A stretch of DNA of 64,000 nt from NCBI RefSeq assembly GCF_000262465.1, contig NZ_CM001489.1, forward strand, positions 2,414,597-2,478,596, read 5' to 3'. The notes under the pieces were generated by a model. That model worked only from the letters and a program-made list of their open reading frames with translations, had not been told where the DNA came from and did no database searches. Position 1 is the stretch's first letter, and each line of letters opens with the position of its first letter. Position numbers and translations under genes: made by a program. Of this stretch, positions 1 to 9,537 are shown in pieces. The stretch is from Frankia sp. QA3. GTDB lineage: Bacteria > Actinomycetota > Actinomycetes > Frankiales > Frankiaceae.

Positions 1-233
1 CCGCCGATTCCCCCCCGCGCCACCCGCGTCGCCCGTCCTGGTCGATGGACGCACGCGGCAAGGACGGCCCGCCATGGAGGCGCTTCCTCCGGTCACGGGC
101 TTACCGCCTCCCCTCGCTGGACCAGCCGGATCTGTTGACCCCACAAGGTTACTCTTGCTTTACTTCCCCCGTTCCCCGGCACGTCCCGACAGGTCCGCCA
201 ACCGAACCCGCCACGATCAGAAGGAGCCGGCAC

Positions 234-1268
234 GTGCTGGTCGACGGCCATATCGGCGGATCCACCGACGGCACCCGCGGCGCGGACATCGCCGATCTCA
301 CGGCGCAGGTCGCGCACGCCGATCGCATCGGCTACGACGGGGTGTGGAGCACCGAGGTCAACCGGGACCCGTTCCTCCCCCTGCTGCTGGCCGCGGACCG
401 TTCACCCCGGCTGCACCTTGGGACGGCCATCGCCGTGGCGTTCGCCCGCAACCCGATGACCACCGCCACCGTCGCCAACGATCTGCAGACCTTCAGCGCC
501 GGCCGCTTCGCCCTGGGCCTCGGTTCACAGGTCCGACCGCACATCCAACGGCGTTTCGACATGCCCTGGTCCGCACCCGCCGAACGGATGCGGGAGTTCG
601 TGCTGGCCCTGCGCGCCATCTGGCGGAGCTGGCACGACGGCAAGCCACTCGACTTCCACGGCGAGATCTACCAGAACACTCTGATGACGCCGATGTTCAA
701 TCCCGGGCCCAACCCCTTCGGGCCACCGCCGGTACTGATCGCCGCGGTCGGGCCGAAGATGACGTCGGTCGCGGCCGAGGTCGCCGACGGCATGCTGGTG
801 CACTCCTTCACCAGCGAGCGCTACCTGCGGGAGGTCACGCTCCCCCAGCTCACCTCCGTGCTCGGCGAGAACGGGAAGACCCGCGAGCGGTTCACGTTGT
901 CCTACCCCGGCCTGGTGGCGACCGGGACCGATGACGAGAACATCGAGAAGGCGGTGCGGGCGGTCCGCGAGCGCATCGCCTTCTACGGCGCGACGCCCGC
1001 CTACCGCAGCGTGCTCGAGTTGCACGGCTGGGGTGATCTGCACACGGAGCTCCACCTGCTGTCCCGGCGGAACGACTGGGCCGCCATGACCGCGCTCGTC
1101 GACGACACCGTGCTCCACACCTTCGCCGCGGTGGGCGAACCGGCCGCGGTCGCCCGGGAGATCCGCCGTCGTTTCACCGGGCTGATCGACCGCTTCACCC
1201 TGTATCTGCCCTACGACCTGGCCGACGAGGTGCGCCAGGATCTCGTGTCCCGGCTGCGAGCGAGCTGA
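234..1268 (+). CDS. LLM-class F420-dependent oxidoreductase (TIGR03617-like)
   Basis: A 344-residue luciferase-like (beta/alpha)8 barrel protein. Family members use F420H2 or FMN to oxidise or reduce small organic substrates in the cytoplasm. Recognisable segments are the early GYDGVWSTEVNRDPFLPL motif, the LHLGTAIAVAFARNPM strand, the FSAGRFALGLGSQVRPHI motif and the ADGMLVHSF strand, in the order expected for the TIGR03617 group. The frame is open back to base 45, but the AAGGAG at 221-226 followed 7 nt later by GTG at 234 sets the start. The gene is monocistronic and ends against a perfect terminator shared with the convergent crotonase gene. The substrate is unknown. Confidence 0.85.
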   Translation: MLVDGHIGGSTDGTRGADIADLTAQVAHADRIGYDGVWSTEVNRDPFLPLLLAADRSPRLHLGTAIAVAFARNPMTTATVANDLQTFSAGRFALGLGSQVRPHIQRRFDMPWSAPAERMREFVLALRAIWRSWHDGKPLDFHGEIYQNTLMTPMFNPGPNPFGPPPVLIAAVGPKMTSVAAEVADGMLVHSFTSERYLREVTLPQLTSVLGENGKTRERFTLSYPGLVATGTDDENIEKAVRAVRERIAFYGATPAYRSVLELHGWGDLHTELHLLSRRNDWAAMTALVDDTVLHTFAAVGEPAAVAREIRRRFTGLIDRFTLYLPYDLADEVRQDLVSRLRAS

Positions 1269-1277
1269 CCCGGCCGG

Positions 1278-1313
1278 GACGGGGGCCGGATCCACGCCGA
1301 TCCGGCCCCCGTC
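1278..1313. terminator. Perfect 15-bp bidirectional hairpin between convergent genes
   Basis: Arms at 1278-1292 and 1299-1313 are exact reverse complements with the 6-nt loop CACGCC. It lies between the stop of the LLM gene (1268) and the stop of the crotonase gene (1331), so it can terminate both. No long T tract follows, as is common in high-GC actinobacteria. Confidence 0.85.
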
Positions 1314-1330
1314 GTTCGTGTCCCGCGGAG

Positions 1331-2125
1331 TCAGACCTTCGTCTCGCGGGCCGCCGCCAGGTTCTCCCGCAGGGCGGCGATCGCCCGCGCCGTGTCCGGA
1401 TGCCCCATCAGCAGCGCCTGACCACGGGCCTCCGTCTCCAGGGCCGACCACAGTGACGGCGAGTCCGTGCTGGCCTGGAGCGCACGCTTGGACAGCTGCA
1501 CGCCCAGCGGGGGGTGGACGGCGATCTGCTCCGCAAGGTCGAGCGCGGCGTCGAGCAGCGAAGCGGTGGGCACGACCCGGTTGGCGAGACCGATGCGCAC
1601 CGCCTCCTGCGCGCCGACCGGCCGCGCCGTGTACATCAGCTCGGCGGCGAGTCCTCGCCCGACGATCCGCGGCAGCAGCCAGGAGGCACCCAGATCGCCA
1701 CCCGACATGCCGATCCGGACGAACGCCAGCTGGAACAGCGCATCGACGGCCGCGATGCGGATGTCGGCGACCAGGGCGAGGCTGATGCCTCCGCCGATGG
1801 CCGGGCCGCCGACGGCGGCGATCAGCGGCTGGGGCAACGTGTGCAGGGTGTGCAGCATCCGGTTGGCCGTGTCCTGCAACGCCAGCCCGCCCGTCGGACC
1901 GAGAGTCGCGAACTCCTCCGCGCCGTCGAGGTCGTACCCGGAGCAGAATCCGCGGCCGGCCCCGGTGAGGACGACGGCCCGCACCGACGCGTCGGTGGCC
2001 AGCTCCTCGGCGACTTCCCGGAGCTCATGAAGCATCGGCCGATTCAACGCGTTGAGCCGTTCGGGGCGTTCCAGGGTCACCAGGGCGACCCCGGTCCGCG
2101 GCCGTCGGACGTTGAGCGTCTCCAT
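1331..2125 (-). CDS. Enoyl-CoA hydratase/isomerase (crotonase) family protein
   Basis: A 264-residue crotonase-fold protein that should act on acyl-CoA thioesters. The two oxyanion-hole segments are clear: GRGFCSGYDL near residue 60 and GGPAIGGGISLAL near residue 110. The pair of glutamates that hydrate in classical crotonase is not conserved: the first position reads Ser in GGGIS, and the PE position reads Phe in AFVRIG. An aspartate is present in SGGDLGASWLLP, the site used by dienoyl-CoA isomerase-type members. An isomerase or another crotonase reaction is therefore more likely than simple hydration. The start at 2125 is chosen because GGAGGT lies 5 nt upstream; the open frame continues further but without homology. 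Confidence 0.85.
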   Translation of the reverse strand: METLNVRRPRTGVALVTLERPERLNALNRPMLHELREVAEELATDASVRAVVLTGAGRGFCSGYDLDGAEEFATLGPTGGLALQDTANRMLHTLHTLPQPLIAAVGGPAIGGGISLALVADIRIAAVDALFQLAFVRIGMSGGDLGASWLLPRIVGRGLAAELMYTARPVGAQEAVRIGLANRVVPTASLLDAALDLAEQIAVHPPLGVQLSKRALQASTDSPSLWSALETEARGQALLMGHPDTARAIAALRENLAAARETKV

Positions 2126-2269
2126 CAAAGACCTCCGGAGGGGACTGTCGCCTTCAGGCGTCAGGGGAATCCGGTACGGGCCCGTACCGGTTGGACCAGC
2201 AACGCTGGTGTAGCCAGATGCATGTCTCGTCGGGTGACGGTCGGCGTGGGTGGCGCCTGCGAGCTTGGC

Positions 2270-2458
2270 TGTCACGTCGTGTGGTGGCCGTAGTACCGCC
2301 CGTCCCCTCCTGGCCGGACCGGACCGGTCGGGGACCGCCTTGACGCGCTCGTCCGCCAGCGGTGCGCCGAGCACGACTGGCCGGTCGTCGCGTTGAAGAT
2401 CGAACCGGACCATGTTCACCCGTTCGTCGAGGCTCACCCGACGCACTCCCCGTCGTAG
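2270..2458 (+). pseudogene. IS200/IS605 TnpA (Y1 HUH transposase) remnant
   Basis: Reading from 2270 gives CHVVWWP, then a TAG at 2291, YRPSPPG, a segment ending ALKIEPDHVHPFVEAHP, and a second TAG at 2456. This matches the core of single-strand Y1 transposases, including the metal-binding HUH pair in DHVH. The two stop codons stand where family members usually have Lys and Tyr. The carboxy-terminal part with the catalytic tyrosine is gone, because the sequence passes directly into the carboxy-terminal half of TnpB in another frame. It cannot make an active TnpA. Confidence 0.75.
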
Positions 2459-2478
2459 ATCGCCAACCAGTGCGCCTG

Positions 2479-3261
2479 CAGGGCATCGGTCACGTCAAGG
2501 TCCACCAGCACCGGCGGGTGCTCGGCAGGGTCAAGACGATCAGCGTCACACGTGAGGGCAGGCGCTGGTCTGTGATCCTGTCCTGCGACGTCCCGGCCGA
2601 GCCGCTGCCGCCCACCGGGGTCGCGGTCGGTGTGGACGTCGGCGTCGCGGCGTTCCTGACCACCTCGGCCGGCGAGCACGACCCGAACCCGACATGTCTG
2701 GACCGGTCCGCGGGCCGGCTGGGCGGCGCCCAGCGGGACCTGTCCCGCGGGAGGCGCGGCTCGGCACGGCGCCGGAAGGCCGCCGCCCGGGTGGGGATGA
2801 TCAGCCGGCGGGTTGCCCGGCAGCGGCTCGACCACGCCCACAAGACCGCCCTCGGGCTGGCCCGCGACCATGATCTGATCGCCGTCGAGAAGCTCACCGT
2901 CACGGGCATGACCCGGCGGGCGAAGCCCAGGCCCGACCCGGACACCCCGAGGGCGTTCCTGCCCAACGGGCAGGCGGCGAAGTCCGGGCTGAACAGGTCG
3001 ATCCACGACGCCGGATGGGGGGTGTTCCTCGGGGTGCTGCGCGCCAAGGCTGAAAGAGCCGGACGGGTCGTCGTCGAAGTGAATGCCCGCCATACCTCCC
3101 AACGCTGCGCGACCTGCGACCACGTCACCGAGGACAACCGGCCCACCCAGGCCGAGTTCGCCTGCGTGCGGTGCGGGCACACCGCGGACGCGGACGAGAA
3201 CGCGGCCGTCACCCTTCTCCGGGCAGGGCGTGCCCGTCAGGCCGACGCTCAGGCGGCCTGA
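2479..3261 (+). pseudogene. IS605-family TnpB (OrfB), amino-terminally truncated
   Basis: About 260 codons match the carboxy-terminal two thirds of TnpB, the RNA-guided RuvC-type nuclease of IS200/IS605 elements and presumed ancestor of Cas12. All three RuvC acidic residues appear: Asp in VGVDVGV, Glu in LIAVEKLTVTGM and Asp in DADENAAV. The four-cysteine zinc ribbon (CATCDH and CVRCGH) is intact. The normal amino-terminal 120-150 residues are missing, replaced by the TnpA remnant upstream. The open frame begins at 2362, but homology starts only with QGIGHVKV near 2479. Translation would need an unrelated start, so function is doubtful. Confidence 0.75.
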
Positions 3262-3351
3262 GAAGCCGACGGCTTCAACCGTCAGAGGAGTCACCTGCGT
3301 CGTTCCCATGCGATCCTTTCGCCAGGACGCCGTGGGCGTCCGATGTGCGGG

Positions 3352-4545
3352 TCAGTCGAGAGATCGCGCGGACTGCGGCGTGGTGTGCCCGGCGTCGCCG
3401 GAACCGTCGTCGCCGGTATTGCCCACCGGCTCACCGCCGCCCGCCGGCCCGGTGCCGTTCACCGGTTTCACGCCGTCCGCCGACCCCACGCCGCCGCCTG
3501 CCGGGCCGCCGGGCCCCCGCCCGCGCAGCCGCACACCCGGGAGTACGCGCAACACACGTCGCTCGCGCAGCACGGCCAGCATGATCGACGCCACGCCGAG
3601 CGCCAGCAGGACGAGCGGCGCCACGAGGCCGACGAGGATCAGCAGGATTCCCGCGGACTTCGCCTTGTCGGCGAGATCGGCGATGCTGGCGGGGGTGATG
3701 CGGAAGTCGAGGGCGACGACGGGCAGCAGGCTCACGGTCCGGCCGCCGACCGTCACGTTGACGATGACCTGCTGGGAGATGGTCTCGTCGATCGCGACGC
3801 CGGTCTGGCGATCCACATGGGCGACGATGGCGGACTTGCCGGTGTAGGTGAGCGGGATCGGGTCGGGCAGCGCGGCGACCGTCGCCGGGGCCAGGGCCGC
3901 GCGGACGTCGGCGGGCAGCAGGGGCGCCAGACCGACGACGAGGCTCTTGGGCAGAGCCGGCGGAAGGGAGGCGAGCAGGTCGGGACTGCGAACCGGGCCC
4001 GAGGGCGAGAACCGGTAGACGTTGACGGACCGGCCACCGCGGGTGTCATGCCCGGCGTAGGTCATCGGGACGACGGTCCGGGTGGCCGGGTCATAGTAGG
4101 TGTACGAGCTGTCATTTTTCGGGTGGAGCGGAAAAGCCGAGGTCAGCGCGCCCGTCGCGGGCTCGACTTTTCTCCCGGCGGGTGGCTTCACGCCCTTCAG
4201 CGTCGACCTGTCGACGGCATAGAGGTAGCTGCTGGGTAGATCCTGACCGGGGGCGTGCACGGTGAGCGCGTCGGAGAGCACGGCGGTGTCCCCGGCGGTG
4301 GACAGCACCTGCACCCGGCGGTCCACCGTGATGGGCAGGTGCGAGCGTAACGCGGAACTCGCCTTGCCAGCCTGTAAGGCCCTGCTGTCGAGCAGGTTCG
4401 CGGTGCCCTGGTAGTGAACGGTCAGATCGGTGTCGCCAGGCAGCCGGGTGGCGATCGGAACCAGGACGAACCGCAGGATCAGCCCCGCCGCCACCAGCAG
4501 GATCCCCACCACCGCCCAGGCAATGGACCAACGTCGAAAGGACAC
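3352..4545 (-). CDS. DUF3068 (PorA-family) membrane protein
   Basis: A 397-residue protein with one amino-terminal membrane segment (IAWAVVGILLVAAGLIL), a large extracytoplasmic region of about 270 residues, and a second membrane segment near residue 310 (GILLILVGLVAPLVLLALGV). A Pro/Gly-rich tail of about 60 residues follows. This layout, with an early LPGDTDLTVHYQGTANLLD region, is that of actinobacterial DUF3068 proteins, which are cell-envelope proteins of unknown role. The GTG start at 4545 is preferred because GAGGAGG lies just upstream; an ATG at 4596 would add 17 residues. No operon partner is evident. Confidence 0.75.
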   Translation of the reverse strand: MSFRRWSIAWAVVGILLVAAGLILRFVLVPIATRLPGDTDLTVHYQGTANLLDSRALQAGKASSALRSHLPITVDRRVQVLSTAGDTAVLSDALTVHAPGQDLPSSYLYAVDRSTLKGVKPPAGRKVEPATGALTSAFPLHPKNDSSYTYYDPATRTVVPMTYAGHDTRGGRSVNVYRFSPSGPVRSPDLLASLPPALPKSLVVGLAPLLPADVRAALAPATVAALPDPIPLTYTGKSAIVAHVDRQTGVAIDETISQQVIVNVTVGGRTVSLLPVVALDFRITPASIADLADKAKSAGILLILVGLVAPLVLLALGVASIMLAVLRERRVLRVLPGVRLRGRGPGGPAGGGVGSADGVKPVNGTGPAGGGEPVGNTGDDGSGDAGHTTPQSARSLD

Positions 4546-5290
4546 GACAGCCTCCTCAGGCCGGCCGGCGTCGCAGTCGCGGGCCGTGTCCTGCACCGGA
4601 TCACGGAACGCCGGGACGCCTCGAAGGTCATGGCGGCAGTCGGGTTACGGCTCCGCGGCAGCACGTTCGCCTGGCACCGGGCGTCTCCCGACGCAGGGCG
4701 AGGATCACCCCACCGCGTCGCCCCCGAGGATGCCGGGCGGACGGGTTACCGACATCCCCCGAGCGAAGGCTGTCCGACCTTCGTCCGGGGGATTCCGACC
4801 TTTGTTTGGGTGAGATGGCTGTTCGGGTGAGATGGCTGTTCGGGGGAGATGGCGCCCGAGTCACCAGAACGGCGACGGCGCAGGCCCCGCTCCCCCGCGA
4901 CCGATCCCGAGCGGCGGACAGGCCGGCCGCGACCCCGCGTCCCGCCGGCCTGCTGGGCGGTGCCTCCGTTACCGCCAGGCGGATCGGGCGCAACTTGGAC
5001 ATTGGCGACAATATGTCGGGCGCGACGCTCGCCACCCGCTCGCGAGAAGTTCACCTCGTTTTCCGCACCCGGCGGAGACGGTGACTCCCGAATATGCCAA
5101 CCCGGCATTGGCCACGGAAGCCGCCCTGGGTAATGTTGGCGCACTGATCAGGCCCGCGGAATCGATCAGTACAGGATCGGGTGCGCGGACATTGAATCCG
5201 CCTCGACGGCGCCAGGTCCGAGTCGTCGGCGGATGTTCCGTCCAGCCACCCGATTGATACCTCCGCCTACAGATGGTCTCAGGGAGCCCC
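4546..5290. other. Non-coding gap with a 17-nt tandem duplication
   Basis: No frame here shows convincing homology. The only structure seen is a 17-nt unit (GGGTGAGATGGCTGTTC) repeated exactly at 4808-4824 and 4825-4841. The right part probably carries the promoter of the binding-protein gene that starts at 5291. Confidence 0.5.
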
Positions 5291-6511
5291 ATGTTCACGT
5301 GCCGCCATTCCAAACCCCTGGCGGTGAGCGCCATGTTACTTCTGGTGGTCGCCGGTGCCGGCGGTTGCTCAACCTCCGGCGTGGCCTCGGCGTCCACCTG
5401 CGACACCCCGGGAGTGACGGCTGACCAGGTCAACCTCGGCGTCCTCTACCCCGACACGGGAGCGGTCGCGAGCGCCTTCGGCGCCGTCCGCTCCGGAATC
5501 GACGCCCGACTGGGCGTGGTGAACTCCACCGGCGGCGTCCACGGCCGCAAAATCACCTATGAATGGCGGGACGACCAGGGCGCGGCCGCCACGAATGAAA
5601 CCGCCGCCCGCGATCTCGTCGACGGCCGGCGCGTCTTCGGCATCATCGAGGCGACCCTCGCGGCAAGCGGCAGCGCGCAGTACCTGGCGGACCGGGATAT
5701 TCCGGTGACCGGACTGGCAGCCGAGCAGGTTTGGTCGAAGTACGAGAACATGTTCGCCTTCTCCTACGTCAGCGCCGCTCCCACCGACACGTACGGGCAG
5801 TTCGTGCGGTCCCAGGGTGGCAGTCGAGCGGTCGTGCTGCAGACCGCGCTGTCGACCGGCGTCTCGAACGCGTCGGCGAGATACGCGCGCAGCCTGGACG
5901 GCGCCGGCGTGCAGGTCCTCGACACGCTGAACTACACCCCGGGCGCGGACAGTCCGCTGACGGTCGCCCAGCGGATCGCCGCCCTCGACCCGGACACCAT
6001 CATCAGCGTGATCCAGCCGGACGCTCTCGTCGCGGTCCTCGACACGCTTCGCGCCGCGGGCAGAAGCCCGAAGGTCATCCTGTCTGCGAGCGGCTACGAC
6101 CGGCGGCTGCTGCGCACCTACGGCCCGCGGGTGGCGGGACTCGTCGTTCCCGTCTTCTACCGGCCCTTCGAGTCCGGCGGCCCGGCGATCGCCGCCTACA
6201 CCACGGCGATGACGCGGTACTCACCCCAGATCGATGCCCCGGAGCAGGATCTCGCCGTGACGTCCTACATCGAGGCGGACATGTTCATCCGCGGTCTGGA
6301 ACTCGCCGGCGACTGTCCCACCCGGCAGGGCTTCATCACCGCGCTGCGATCCGTGACGCGTTACGACGCGGGCGGTCTGATCAGTCCGATCAACATCAAG
6401 ACGGGCCTCGGCAAACCGACCACCTGCTATTCCTTCGTCCAGGCCAACCCGAGGGGCACCGCGTTCGACGTCGTGGCGCCGGATCTGTGCGGCAAGGAGC
6501 TCGCCCCCTGA
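5291..6511 (+). CDS. ABC transporter substrate-binding lipoprotein, branched-chain amino-acid (LivJ/Peripla_BP_6) type
   Basis: A 406-residue exported binding protein. A short signal sequence ends in the lipobox AGAGGC, so the mature protein should be lipid-anchored through Cys. The body follows the type I periplasmic fold of LivJ-like proteins, with VNLGVLYPDTGAVASAFGAV near the start and GVHGRKITYEWRDDQ after it. Such proteins bind amino acids, amides or aromatic acids. No Liv permease or ATPase is nearby, so this is an orphan. ATG at 5291 follows AGGGAG at 5281-5286; an in-frame ATG at 5273 lacks a ribosome site. Confidence 0.85.
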   Translation: MFTCRHSKPLAVSAMLLLVVAGAGGCSTSGVASASTCDTPGVTADQVNLGVLYPDTGAVASAFGAVRSGIDARLGVVNSTGGVHGRKITYEWRDDQGAAATNETAARDLVDGRRVFGIIEATLAASGSAQYLADRDIPVTGLAAEQVWSKYENMFAFSYVSAAPTDTYGQFVRSQGGSRAVVLQTALSTGVSNASARYARSLDGAGVQVLDTLNYTPGADSPLTVAQRIAALDPDTIISVIQPDALVAVLDTLRAAGRSPKVILSASGYDRRLLRTYGPRVAGLVVPVFYRPFESGGPAIAAYTTAMTRYSPQIDAPEQDLAVTSYIEADMFIRGLELAGDCPTRQGFITALRSVTRYDAGGLISPINIKTGLGKPTTCYSFVQANPRGTAFDVVAPDLCGKELAP

Positions 6512-6585
6512 TCCGGGGCACCCTCGCACCCTGGCCGCGTGGCCGAGGCCCAGAGGCTCCACGGGCCGAAGCGAAGGAGAACCAG

Positions 6586-6666
6586 ATGTACCGCTCGAAG
6601 CTGGTCAGATCGAGCCAGGCGACGCCGACGGAGACCGCGCAGGCCGCGCAGGCCGGGCCCGCTTAA
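6586..6666 (+). CDS. 26-residue mini-ORF ahead of the UvrA-like gene
   Basis: The ATG at 6586 is preceded by GAAGGAGA (6573-6580), one of the better ribosome sites in the window. The ORF ends with TAA at 6664, 14 nt before the ATG of the UvrA-like gene. The peptide is basic at its start (MYRSKLVRSS) and Ala/Gln-rich at its end (ETAQAAQAGPA). It resembles nothing recognised. It could be a leader peptide controlling the next gene, a small peptide product, or a gene remnant. Evidence is limited to its ribosome site and spacing. Confidence 0.45.
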   Translation: MYRSKLVRSSQATPTETAQAAQAGPA

Positions 6667-6680
6667 CAGATGGAGACACG

Positions 6681-8141
<1,461 letters not shown>

Positions 8142-8193
8142 CCGCGGCCCGACACCGTGAGACGGGCCTTGACTTCGCACAGTGCAACAGAGC

Positions 8194-9216
8194 TCAGGCC
8201 GCGACGGCGACGACCGCGTAGTCCTGCGGCCCGAACAGCGCCGAGGTCAACGCGGCACCAACCAGCCGCGCGGTCGCCTCCTCCACGCCGTCCAACCGCA
8301 GGGCGGACAGATCGACCTGCTCACGGGGATGCAGCCGGCGGATCTCCACACCAGCGAAGCCGCTGGTAGTCACCAGGAACTCGGCGAGCGCCGGTGGAAC
8401 AGGCCGCCGATGGGTCGGATCCAGGTAGAAGTTGCAAGCCCCCATGGCCAGATTCGTCGGATCGGGCGTCTCCAGGATCAGCCCACCACCCGGACGCAGC
8501 ACCCGACGAGCCTGCACCAGCACGGCAAGCAGCTCGTCGGTCGCCAGATGCTCCACGACGTGAAACGCGGTGACGAGGTCCAGCGTGCCATCACCAACCG
8601 TACGGAGATGATCGAGAACATCCCCGACGACGACGCACAGTCCCCGCACCCGCGCCGCCGCCACGAACGTCGGATCGGCATCGACCCCGACCGCGTCCAC
8701 CCCCCGGGCGGCGAGCATCCGCAACCACTCACCGCGCCCGGGACCGAGATCGAGCACACCCCGGCCCGCGACGAAACGGTCGACGTCGGGCAGATAGACC
8801 TCCAGCCGCCGACTGATCTCCTCCTCACCGCCCCGGAACCGGTCGGTGAACGCCGGATAATGCACGGCGAAACCGGCCCCGGCGGCAGGAACGGCAGCAC
8901 CGGGAACCGCAGCACCGGCGACGGCACTGATGGGGGCGGCGCCGGTGGGGGCGGCGCCGGTGGGAGGCCGTGCGCCCGGCTGCGCGTCCCGCTGCTGGCC
9001 GTGGTCGAGCCAGCCGGCCAGGAGCCGTTCGGCGCGGGCCAGCCCAGCCCGTAGCTCGGCGATCTCGGCCCGCAGATCGGCCAGGCCGCAGCCGTCACGC
9101 TGGTCCTCACCATCGCCGCGGCCGGGATGTCCTGGGTGGCCTTGGTGACCGTTGCGGTTGTCATGGTCACGGCGGCCGTCGAGGAGATCGCCGCGGTCGC
9201 CGACGTCGGTTCGCAT
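8194..9216 (-). CDS. Class I SAM-dependent methyltransferase
   Basis: About 340 residues. The first 120 residues are low-complexity (His/Gly/Asp-rich, then Ala/Pro-rich) around a short helical stretch (LRAEIAELRAGLARAERLL). The catalytic domain has the SAM motif GVLDLGPGRGEWLRML, the acidic loop GVDADP, the GDVLDHL segment and the post-motif VEHLATDELLAVLVQARRVLRPGGGL. HVVEHL and the late DPTHRRPVPP resemble methyltransferases of polysaccharide or lipid modification. GTG/ATG choices: the ATG at 9216 has GGGGAG 8 nt upstream. The frame continues to 9552 through an unrelated gene remnant, so longer starts are unlikely. Confidence 0.75.
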   Translation of the reverse strand: MRTDVGDRGDLLDGRRDHDNRNGHQGHPGHPGRGDGEDQRDGCGLADLRAEIAELRAGLARAERLLAGWLDHGQQRDAQPGARPPTGAAPTGAAPISAVAGAAVPGAAVPAAGAGFAVHYPAFTDRFRGGEEEISRRLEVYLPDVDRFVAGRGVLDLGPGRGEWLRMLAARGVDAVGVDADPTFVAAARVRGLCVVVGDVLDHLRTVGDGTLDLVTAFHVVEHLATDELLAVLVQARRVLRPGGGLILETPDPTNLAMGACNFYLDPTHRRPVPPALAEFLVTTSGFAGVEIRRLHPREQVDLSALRLDGVEEATARLVGAALTSALFGPQDYAVVAVAA

Positions 9217-9268
9217 GCCAAGGGTCTCCCCGCCGCGACCGTCACGCATCCCCCACGGCGGGGAGATC

Positions 9269-9393
9269 GCGGCCAGGCCCACCGCCTCCATTCCGAACGT
9301 CAGGATCGAGCTCCAGCGGATGGTCTCCTCGAAGGAGGCGTCGCTCCAGACGTCCCGCGCGTCCCTGCCCAGGCGGTGTTCCCGAAGGCGGGT
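9269..9393 (-). pseudogene. Remnant of a paralogue of the gene at 54263-55264
   Basis: By eye about 86 percent of the bases match 54410-54535. The minus strand reads AFGNTAWAG, then after a one-base deletion DVWSDASFEETIRWSSILTFGMEAVGLAA, equivalent to AFGNTTWGG and DVWTDAYFSETIRWSSILTFGLEAAGLAA in the intact gene. The fragment sits just upstream of the methyltransferase start, and its frame is fused open to it. Confidence 0.7.
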
Positions 9394-9493
9394 CTGTTGC
9401 ATCCAGCCGGCTCCTTGAGCGGGCAGGCAGTGCCGGTTTTCGTTCTGGTGTTCCGCGGGCCCCGTGACGTAGGGGCATGGTCCGATCGGATGT

Positions 9494-9516
9494 ATACCGG
9501 GTATGATACCGAGTAT
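9494..9516. promoter_or_regulatory. Overlapping palindromes upstream of padR
   Basis: Four alternating 5-nt half-sites spaced one base apart: ATACC (9494-9498), GGTAT (9500-9504), ATACC (9506-9510) and the near match AGTAT (9512-9516). This makes nested inverted repeats with a 6-bp period, ending 21 nt before the padR start. It is a good candidate operator for PadR autoregulation. Confidence 0.6.
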
Positions 9517-9537
9517 TCTCCAATGGGATGGGTGCTC

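Larger units (their letters stand above)
2270..3294 (+). mobile_element. Internally deleted IS200/IS605-type element with right-end hairpin
   Basis: The TnpA fragment is joined directly to the TnpB fragment, so one deletion removed the end of tnpA and the start of tnpB. Immediately after the tnpB stop, GAAGCC (3262-3267) and GGCTTC (3271-3276) form a perfect hairpin with loop GAC. It is followed by AACCGTCAGAGGAGTCAC, which resembles right ends of this family and would overlap the guide (omega) RNA region. The left end was not recognised. Confidence 0.65.
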
